Positions 1 to 5,156 of a stretch of DNA of 13,683 nucleotides are shown here, in pieces. Within the stretch, counting starts at the first letter, position 1; each line of letters begins with the position of its first letter. This stretch comes from Magnetospirillum sp. (GTDB taxonomy: Bacteria > Pseudomonadota > Alphaproteobacteria > Rhodospirillales > Magnetospirillaceae), in contig JAIWOG010000108.1 in assembly GCA_020217035.1 (NCBI GenBank), forward strand, positions 1 through 13,683. The letters are read 5' to 3'. Below the pieces are notes generated by a model. The model was not told the origin of the DNA. It worked only from the letters and a program-made list of their open reading frames with translations, and ran no database searches. The translations under genes and the position numbers were made by a program.

Positions 1-533
1 AAGGTGGCCAGTTGCCAGTCCTTGTAGAACATGGCGCCGATCAGGAACAACGCCTCGGCCGAATCCTTGCACAGGCCGGTCAGCGCGTTGGAGACGGCGA
101 AGCGCATGGCGGCAACGTCGTTGGTCAGCCGCGACAACAGCCGGCCGGTCTGCATTTCATGGAAGAACTGGACGTCCAACTTCATCAGATGGCGGAACAG
201 CCGATTCTGCATGTCGGCGATGACCTGCAGGCCCACCTTGGACAGCAGAACCGCCTCGCCATAGCCGGCGAAGGACTTGGCCAGGAAGGTGCCCAACACC
301 GCCAAAGCCAGCGGCCACAGCAATTCCGCCTGCTTGTTGACGAAGATGTAGTTGATCACCGGGTCCATCAACAGGGCGTAGCCGGCGGTGGCGCCGGCCG
401 AAACCGCCATGCACGCCGCCGCCACCAGCACCTTGCCCAAATAGGGGCGCATGCCTTCCTTGATCAGGCGGCGCATCAGCGAACGGGACGACAGGTCCAG
501 GGAAATCTTGTGTTTGGTCAATTGGTTGCCCAT
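1..533 (-). CDS. ABC exporter, MsbA-like, N-terminal part (runs off left edge)
   Basis: This is the first 177 codons of a type-1 ABC exporter half-transporter; the rest, including the nucleotide-binding domain, lies beyond base 1. Visible are a basic cytoplasmic N-terminus (about residues 1-32) and hydrophobic segments at about 33-55, 72-90 and 155-170. The coupling-helix region at about 120-143 reads DVQFFHEMQTGRLLSRLTND, closely matching the FF...TGRL.SRLTND signature of MsbA/lipid A and multidrug exporters. The start is ATG at 533. An in-frame TAA lies 27 nt upstream, so the start cannot be much earlier. No clear Shine-Dalgarno is seen. The gene lies 56 bp downstream of the second PII-like gene on the same strand, so read-through is possible but not shown. 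Substrate (lipid A, glycolipid or drug) cannot be decided from this fragment. The family call is firm and the MsbA orthology is tentative. Confidence 0.88.
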   Translation of the reverse strand, partial: MGNQLTKHKISLDLSSRSLMRRLIKEGMRPYLGKVLVAAACMAVSAGATAGYALLMDPVINYIFVNKQAELLWPLALAVLGTFLAKSFAGYGEAVLLSKVGLQVIADMQNRLFRHLMKLDVQFFHEMQTGRLLSRLTNDVAAMRFAVSNALTGLCKDSAEALFLIGAMFYKDWQLAT

Positions 534-589
534 GTGCGGCGGTTCGGCGCCCGGACATTAGCACGCCACCCCCAGGTGGGGAACCCCGT

Positions 590-928
590 TCACTCCTGGG
601 GATCAAGCGGCAGGACAAAGGGCGACAGACGCTCGACCGGGGTGACGTACAGGGTTCCGCGCCCCGGTGTACCGATCTTCAGTTGCACGTAACAGAATTC
701 CATGATCTCGGCCAAACGATGGTTCGGCACGACGATGAAGAATTCCTCGTTCTCGACGAATTGCACCACCCGGGCGCGGGTGCGCGAATGGTCGGCCACC
801 GCCGAGCGCGAGCCGGTGTAGAAGCAATCCCAGATACCCCGTTCGCGGGCCAGCTTGGACATGAACGGCCGGGTGCCGCCGCCCGAGACGACGCAGCGGA
901 TCAGCCATTGGGCGGGCTCAGCGCTCAC
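590..928 (-). CDS. PII-like protein 2 (divergent, no classical T-loop)
   Basis: This is a 112-residue protein of PII-like size. It is recognised mainly through its neighbour: its C-terminal TPGRGTLYVTPVE (about residues 87-99) aligns with TPGMGFMYVTPVE of the upstream gene. It therefore also aligns with the B-loop/beta-strand region of PII proteins (canonical G.IGDGKIFV.PVE). The N-terminal half, WLIRCVVSGG...ERGIWDCFYTG, fits the first beta-alpha-beta unit. The T-loop equivalent is highly diverged and has no uridylylation Tyr motif. The only sensible start is GTG at 928, inside the end of the previous gene (11-bp overlap), with GGAG about 10 nt upstream. An ATG at 908 is in another frame. 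Coupled translation with PII-like protein 1 is likely. I infer a regulatory partner of the DUF1538 protein, perhaps hetero-oligomerising with PII-1; no ligand can be assigned. Confidence 0.8.
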   Translation of the reverse strand: MSAEPAQWLIRCVVSGGGTRPFMSKLARERGIWDCFYTGSRSAVADHSRTRARVVQFVENEEFFIVVPNHRLAEIMEFCYVQLKIGTPGRGTLYVTPVERLSPFVLPLDPQE

Positions 929-1280
929 CGGTCAGCTTCTCCAGGATTTCTTGGGGAATGTGGGTGGCGGCGCGTTCCACCGGGGTGACGTACATGAAGC
1001 CCATGCCCGGCGTGTCCAGCTTGCCGGCCAGGAACATGCGCTCGAACACGTAGTTCAACTGCTCGCGCGACACGGCGATGGAGATCACTTCCTTTTCGGC
1101 GTTCACCGCCACCGCCAGCAATCCCAGTTTCTCGCGCAGACCGGTGCCGCGGGCGAAGTGGATGGTCGCCCCCTCGGCGCCGGCCTCGATGGCGGCCTTG
1201 ACCACCGCGTCGGCACGGCCGCGTTGGACGATGCAGGTGATCAGGTGGACGTCGGTGAGTACGGGGATCGTCAGGCTCAT
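918..1280 (-). CDS. PII-like protein 1 (P-II family regulator)
   Basis: This is a 120-residue PII-family protein. The core follows the ferredoxin-like PII pattern. LITCIVQRGRADAVVKAAIE (about 13-32) is the first beta strand and helix. GAEGATIHFARGTG (about 34-47) matches the canonical GAEG.TV..VKGFG that leads into the T-loop. KEVISIAVSREQL (about 63-75) is the third strand. TPGMGFMYVTPVE (about 90-102) is the B-loop and C-terminal strand. The T-loop is short and lacks the YRG..Y uridylylation motif, and the B-loop lacks the usual Lys of GKIF, so classical GlnD control is unlikely. The start is ATG at 1280 with a perfect AGGAGG (1288-1293) 7 nt away. The ATG overlaps the TGA of the DUF1538 gene (ATGA), which suggests coupled expression. 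It probably senses a nucleotide or metabolite and acts on the DUF1538 membrane protein; this role is inference. Confidence 0.87.
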   Translation of the reverse strand: MSLTIPVLTDVHLITCIVQRGRADAVVKAAIEAGAEGATIHFARGTGLREKLGLLAVAVNAEKEVISIAVSREQLNYVFERMFLAGKLDTPGMGFMYVTPVERAATHIPQEILEKLTGER

Positions 1281-3031
1281 GCGCCCGCCTCCTGCGGGTC
1301 TGGGGAACGACGGCGCCAGGCTTGCAGCTTCAGACGGGCGCGGATGAACAGGCCAAGGCCAAGGACGGTCAGGATCGGCCCCAAGGACGCCAAAGCCAGC
1401 AGGCCGAAACCGTCCACCGCGCCGACGGCGCCGCCGAAACCCAAACCCATGGCCAGCACCAAGGGCACGGTCACCGGCCCGGTGGTGACGCCGGCGCTGT
1501 CCCATCCGACATTGACGAAGGTTTCGGTGGACAGCCAGGTCAGGATCAAGGCCAGGGCGTAGCCGGGCAGCAGGAACGCCCACAACGGCAGGTCCAGCAC
1601 CAGCTTGAACACGCCGGCGCCCAGGCCGCAGGCCACCCCGGCCGACACCGCCAGGATCAGCATGCGCTTGCCGAAGGCGCCGTTGGACAGGGTTTCGACG
1701 GTGGCCCCCATGGCGTTCAAAGCCGGCTCGGCGATGGTGGCACCGAACCCCAAGGCCCAGGCGAACAGCACCGCCACCGCCACCCCGATGGCGTAATCGT
1801 ACATGGGGGTGTCGTGCAATCCCGGCAGACGGGCGAAGGCGCCGGGCACCACCGAGCCGGTCTGCCCGCCCAGGGACGACAGCCCATAGGTCAGGCCGAT
1901 GTTGAACAAGGCCATGCCCAGCACCGCCAGGACGATGCCGAAGACCAGCACCGGACGGTCGGCGATGGCGGCGCGGGCGAAGCGGGCGACCAGCGCCAGG
2001 AAGGCCACCAGCGGCAGGATGGCCCGCAAAGCCGCGATGATTTCCGCCGCCGGTGTCGCCGACATCCAACTGGTTTCGCCGGCCGCGCCGCCCAGAGCCA
2101 TGGCTTGTTCCGGGGTCAGCACCTGGGCCATCACCAGACCCAAGCTTAGAACCATGACCACCGGCAGCAGCGACGCCAGGGTGACGATGCCGAAACCGAC
2201 CAGCGAGCTTTCGCCCTTGCCCGCCGAACCGGCGACGCCGATGCCCAGCGCCAGCACCAAGGGCACGGTCACCGGCCCGGTGGTGACGCCGCCGCAATCC
2301 CAGGCCAGACCGACCAGCGGCGCCAGCAACGGGTCTTCGGCCATCACCCAGGTCAAGGCCAAAGCCGCCAAGGTGCAAAGGGTCGCCGGCAGTTTCAGGC
2401 TCCAGGCCCGCAGGAACATCAGCATGCCGACCACCGCCGCCAGACCGACACCGGCCGCCACCGCCAGCACCAGCCAATGGGACCAGCCGTTCAGCATGGC
2501 GTAAAGATAGGGGGCGCGTTCCGGGCGGACCAAGGATCCGGCGGCGCGAAGCGCACCGATGGCCGGCTCGGCGAAAGTCACCCCCATGCCAAGCGTCAGG
2601 GCCACCAGCAACACCGTCGCCAAACCATGATGGCGGGGCAGGAAATGGCCGATGGTCTCGCCGAACGGCATCAGCCCCAGGCGCAGCCCTTCCATGAACA
2701 GCATCAGGCCGAACAGCGTCGCCACCAGGCCGCCCAGAACCGCCCACGGGTCGTCGATGTGCTGATGCAGGACCAGCAACTGGAACACCGCCAGATACAG
2801 GGCCAAGGGGGCGATGGCGCGGAACTGTTCCCCCGCCTTGCCGCCCACGTAAGGGGCCAGGATGGTGGCCACCTGCGGCGGGCTGAGACGCACGCGGCGC
2901 CAGCGCGGCGCGTTCAGTTCCTGGCGACGCTGTGCCGCCAGACGGGTCAGCTTGCTGAAACTCAGCGGCTTCTTGCGGACGCGGGTTTCGCGCCGGTAGT
3001 CGCTGTAGCGGATACGTATTTCGTCGGCCAC
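1277..3031 (-). CDS. DUF1538 two-repeat membrane protein, transporter-like
   Basis: This is a 584-residue polytopic membrane protein of the DUF1538 family. A basic cytoplasmic N-terminus (about 1-65) is followed by two homologous membrane halves. Paired motifs are TFAEPAIGA (152-160) with TIAEPALNA (432-440), and DCGGVTTGPVTVPLVLALG (245-263) with DSAGVTTGPVTVPLVLAMG (511-529). Each half has several hydrophobic helices broken by Gly/Pro-rich segments, as in inverted- or tandem-repeat transporters. From memory, the DUF1538 pair UmpA/UmpB of a Halomonas was reported as a two-component Na+/H+ antiporter. This gene would then be the fused single-chain form; that function is inferred. The start is GTG at 3031 with GGGGGA (3037-3042) 5 nt upstream. 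Longer readings enter the gap before the DUF924 gene without such a site. It overlaps the PII-like gene by ATGA. The two matching motifs are also identical at DNA level over 42 bp. Confidence 0.87.
   Translation of the reverse strand: MADEIRIRYSDYRRETRVRKKPLSFSKLTRLAAQRRQELNAPRWRRVRLSPPQVATILAPYVGGKAGEQFRAIAPLALYLAVFQLLVLHQHIDDPWAVLGGLVATLFGLMLFMEGLRLGLMPFGETIGHFLPRHHGLATVLLVALTLGMGVTFAEPAIGALRAAGSLVRPERAPYLYAMLNGWSHWLVLAVAAGVGLAAVVGMLMFLRAWSLKLPATLCTLAALALTWVMAEDPLLAPLVGLAWDCGGVTTGPVTVPLVLALGIGVAGSAGKGESSLVGFGIVTLASLLPVVMVLSLGLVMAQVLTPEQAMALGGAAGETSWMSATPAAEIIAALRAILPLVAFLALVARFARAAIADRPVLVFGIVLAVLGMALFNIGLTYGLSSLGGQTGSVVPGAFARLPGLHDTPMYDYAIGVAVAVLFAWALGFGATIAEPALNAMGATVETLSNGAFGKRMLILAVSAGVACGLGAGVFKLVLDLPLWAFLLPGYALALILTWLSTETFVNVGWDSAGVTTGPVTVPLVLAMGLGFGGAVGAVDGFGLLALASLGPILTVLGLGLFIRARLKLQAWRRRSPDPQEAGA
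1288..1293 (-). promoter_or_regulatory. Strong ribosome binding site of PII-like protein 1
   Basis: A perfect AGGAGG lies on the minus strand within the last codons of the DUF1538 gene, 7 nt before the ATG at 1280. It fixes the start and suggests that the regulator is made at a high level relative to the membrane protein. Confidence 0.75.
1452..1493. repeat. 42-bp direct repeat, copy in second half of DUF1538 gene
   Basis: A 42-bp stretch identical to 2250-2291, in the same orientation. It encodes the motif GVTTGPVTVPLVLA of the second membrane half (residues about 514-527). The flanking bases differ immediately outside on both sides. Confidence 0.95.
2250..2291. repeat. 42-bp direct repeat, copy in first half of DUF1538 gene
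   Basis: A 42-bp stretch identical to 1452-1493. It encodes the same GVTTGPVTVPLVLA motif in the first membrane half (residues about 248-261). Wobble positions are identical, including the less preferred GGG and TTG codons. Confidence 0.95.
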
Positions 3032-3096
3032 GCCGGTCCCCCATTCCACCGGCGCAGTGTGCAATGCCCTGCGTCGTCCTGCAAGCGATGGAAGAG

Positions 3097-3645
3097 TTAA
3101 AAGCCGCCGCCTTGAGCCAGATATTCCTCTTCCTCGGGGGTGTTTTCCCGTTCCATGGCTTCGTTGCGATGGGGGAAGCGGTCGAAGCGCTGGATCACCT
3201 CCAGGTGACGGCGGGCGTAATCCAGGCCCTCGGGGTCGTCGCCGGCGGCTTCGAACAGGCGCACGCAATGTTTTTGGTCGGGCAGCGATTCCGAATGCAT
3301 GAACGGCAAATACAGAAAGCGCCGACGGATGGGGGATAGTCCACGATCATGGCCGCGCAGGATGGCCGCTTCCGACAGCGCCAGGGCCTTGGAATCGAAG
3401 GCGAATGCCTGGTATTTGCCGCGAAAGACATTGCGGGGGAACTGATCCAGCACGATGACCAGGGCCAGGGCGCCGTCGGCATCTTCCAGCCAATGGTCCA
3501 GTCGGCCCTGCGCCGCCAGGGCCAGTTCGGGGCCGAAGCGTTCTGCCAATTCACGGTCCAGTCCCCCATCGGCGGCGAACCAGCGCTTTTCCATGCCGGG
3601 GGCGAACCAGAAATCCAGCACCGCCAGGGCTTGGGGATCGGTCAC
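3097..3645 (-). CDS. DUF924 family protein
   Basis: This is a 182-residue soluble protein of the DUF924 family, a helical, TPR-like fold of unknown biochemical function. Family hallmarks are an N-terminal VLDFWF (9-14), RWFAADGGLDREL...RF (21-37), DQFPRNVFRG (67-76), LPFMHSE (113-119) and RFDRFPHRN near the C-terminus (153-161). The last is usually RFGRFPHRN, so one Gly is Asp here. Length is typical for the family. The start is GTG at 3645, which overlaps the DUF1289 stop (GTGA) and implies translational coupling. A purine-rich CAGGGG lies a little upstream. The DUF1538 gene begins 65 bp downstream on the same strand, so the two may share a transcript. There is no signal peptide or membrane segment, so it is cytoplasmic. 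Confidence 0.9.
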   Translation of the reverse strand: MTDPQALAVLDFWFAPGMEKRWFAADGGLDRELAERFGPELALAAQGRLDHWLEDADGALALVIVLDQFPRNVFRGKYQAFAFDSKALALSEAAILRGHDRGLSPIRRRFLYLPFMHSESLPDQKHCVRLFEAAGDDPEGLDYARRHLEVIQRFDRFPHRNEAMERENTPEEEEYLAQGGGF

Positions 3646-3809
3646 GCGACCTGCCCCTGGCGTTCGGCCACCCGACCCAGAACTTCCTGCTTTTCCTCGT
3701 CGGAAGAGCGCTTCCAGCCGCGGATTTCGTCAACCGTGCGGCCGCAGCCGACGCAATAGCCGTCATCACCGATCTGGCACACGGAAATACAAGGCGATTC
3801 GACACTCAC
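3642..3809 (-). CDS. DUF1289 mini-protein (four-Cys, likely metal-binding)
   Basis: This is a 55-residue protein with the DUF1289 signature. SPCISVCQIGDDGYCVGCGR sits near the N-terminus, followed by TVDEIRGWKRSSDEEK. Four cysteines (residues 7, 11, 19 and 22) in a C-x3-C-x7-C-x2-C spacing suggest a small zinc or iron site. The family is widespread in Proteobacteria and has no established role. The start is GTG at 3809 with AGGAG (3818-3822) 8 nt upstream. The C-terminus overlaps the DUF924 start by four bases. It is the first gene of the minus-strand block and is divergent from the PPi-phosphofructokinase gene. It is easy to miss because of its size. The protein family call is secure and the function is unknown. 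Confidence 0.92.
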   Translation of the reverse strand: MSVESPCISVCQIGDDGYCVGCGRTVDEIRGWKRSSDEEKQEVLGRVAERQGQVA

Positions 3810-3827
3810 TCTGCACACTCCTCTTTC

Positions 3828-3859
3828 GGGCAGCCCACGCCCCTACATGGGACCTGCCC
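3828..3859. promoter_or_regulatory. Hairpin in the divergent DUF1289/pfp intergenic region
   Basis: The arms GGGCAGCCCA (3828-3837) and TGGG-AC-CTGCCC (3848-3859) can pair over 10 bp with a 2-nt bulge and a 10-nt loop. On the minus strand it would lie in the 5' leader just upstream of the AGGAG of the DUF1289 gene. No T-run follows on either side, so it is not an intrinsic terminator. A regulatory leader structure or operator is possible but unproven. Confidence 0.4.
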
Positions 3860-3941
3860 TTTGGTCGGACAAGCCCCCTTGCCCCTGGTCGTATGTGGAT
3901 CCTTGGGCTTATGCTGATCCAAACAGCGAAAGGAACGTCCC

Positions 3942-5156
3942 ATGTTGCACGGCAAGGTTCTGGTGGCGCAAGGGGGCGGCCCGACCGCCGTCATCAACCA
4001 ATCCATGGCCGGCGTGGTGCTGGAAGCCCGGAAGTTCCGCAACGTCGATCTGGTCTATGGCGCCTATCACGGCGTGCGCGGCATCGTCAACGAGGACTTC
4101 CTGGACCTGACCCAGGAAACCAGCCACAATTTGGAAATGGTGGCCGACACCCCGTCCTCGGCCCTGGGCTCGACGCGGGACAAGCCCGACCTCAAATATT
4201 GCCAGGAAATCTTCAAGGTCCTTCAGGCCCACGGCATCGCCTATTTCTTCTATGTCGGCGGCAACGATTCGTCGGACACCGTGCGCATCGTCTCGGAAGA
4301 AGCCCGGAAGGCCGGCTATCCGCTACGCTGCATCCATATCCCCAAGACCATCGACAACGACCTGGTCCACAACGACCACACGCCGGGTTTTCCGTCCGCC
4401 GCCCGCTTCGTGGCGCAAGCCTTCATGGGCGCCAATTTGGACAACGCGGCGTTGCCCGGCGTCTATCTGGCGGTGGTGATGGGCCGCCATGCCGGTTTCC
4501 TGACCGCCGCCTCGGCGCTGGGCAAGAAGTTTCCCGACGACGGCCCGCATCTGATCTATCTGCCGGAACGCACCTTCACCGTGGACAACTTCCTGTCCGA
4601 CGTCAAAGCCACCATGGACAAATACGGCCGCTGCGTCATCGCCGCCTCGGAAGGCATCCACGACGACACGGGCAGCCCGATCATCACCCAATTGGCCAAG
4701 GAAATCGAAAAGGACGCCCACGGCAACGTCCAGCTTTCCGGTACCGGCGCCCTGGCCGATTTGTTGTGTCAGGAAATCAAGGACAAGCTGGGCATCAAGC
4801 GGGTGCGCGGCGACACGTTCGGCTATTTGCAGCGCTCCTTCGTCGGCTGTGTGTCCGACGTGGATCAGCGCGAGGCCCGCGAAGTGGGCGAAAAGGCAGT
4901 GCAATTCGCCATGTGGGGCGACCAGGACGGCTCGGTGACCATCCAACGCACCGGCTTTTATTCGGTGGATTACAAGCTGATGCCGCTGGAGGCGGTGGCC
5001 GGCAAGACCAGGGTGATGGAGGACGAGTTCATCGCCGCCAGCGGCACCGACGTCACCGACGCGTTCCGCCTGTATCTGCGCCCGCTGTTGGGCAAGGGCA
5101 TGCCCGACGCCTTCAAGCTGCGCCTGAACCGGGTGCCCAAGGTGCTGAAGCCCTAA
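3942..5156 (+). CDS. pfp: Pyrophosphate-dependent 6-phosphofructokinase
   Basis: This 404-residue cytoplasmic enzyme transfers phosphate from PPi to fructose 6-phosphate, reversibly forming fructose 1,6-bisphosphate in glycolysis and gluconeogenesis. Motifs are GGGPTAVIN (11-19), which binds the phosphoryl donor, GGNDSSDT (106-113), the catalytic PKTIDND (134-140), MGRHAG (180-185) and the substrate-binding PER (208-210). In the PFK family, Asp after the GG-x position and Lys in PKTIDND block ATP and mark PPi use; here they are Asp109 and Lys135. The residue before that Asp is Asn108 rather than the Asp of the textbook GGDD form. The start is ATG at 3942 with AAGGAA about 7 nt upstream. It is divergent from the DUF1289 gene (132-bp gap) and converges on the PAS kinase gene with a 4-bp stop-codon overlap. 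PPi specificity is inferred from motifs. Confidence 0.92.
   Translation: MLHGKVLVAQGGGPTAVINQSMAGVVLEARKFRNVDLVYGAYHGVRGIVNEDFLDLTQETSHNLEMVADTPSSALGSTRDKPDLKYCQEIFKVLQAHGIAYFFYVGGNDSSDTVRIVSEEARKAGYPLRCIHIPKTIDNDLVHNDHTPGFPSAARFVAQAFMGANLDNAALPGVYLAVVMGRHAGFLTAASALGKKFPDDGPHLIYLPERTFTVDNFLSDVKATMDKYGRCVIAASEGIHDDTGSPIITQLAKEIEKDAHGNVQLSGTGALADLLCQEIKDKLGIKRVRGDTFGYLQRSFVGCVSDVDQREAREVGEKAVQFAMWGDQDGSVTIQRTGFYSVDYKLMPLEAVAGKTRVMEDEFIAASGTDVTDAFRLYLRPLLGKGMPDAFKLRLNRVPKVLKP

Noticed and set aside
603..908. ATG at 908 as the start of PII-like protein 2
   Set aside because: It is in a different frame and gives an Arg/His-rich product with no PII signature.
918..3044. Minus-strand 708-codon frame that could be read as a long fusion ending in the PII-like protein
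   Set aside because: The upstream part is a shadow of the DUF1538 gene in another frame. The real PII gene starts at 1280 with a perfect AGGAGG and an ATGA overlap.
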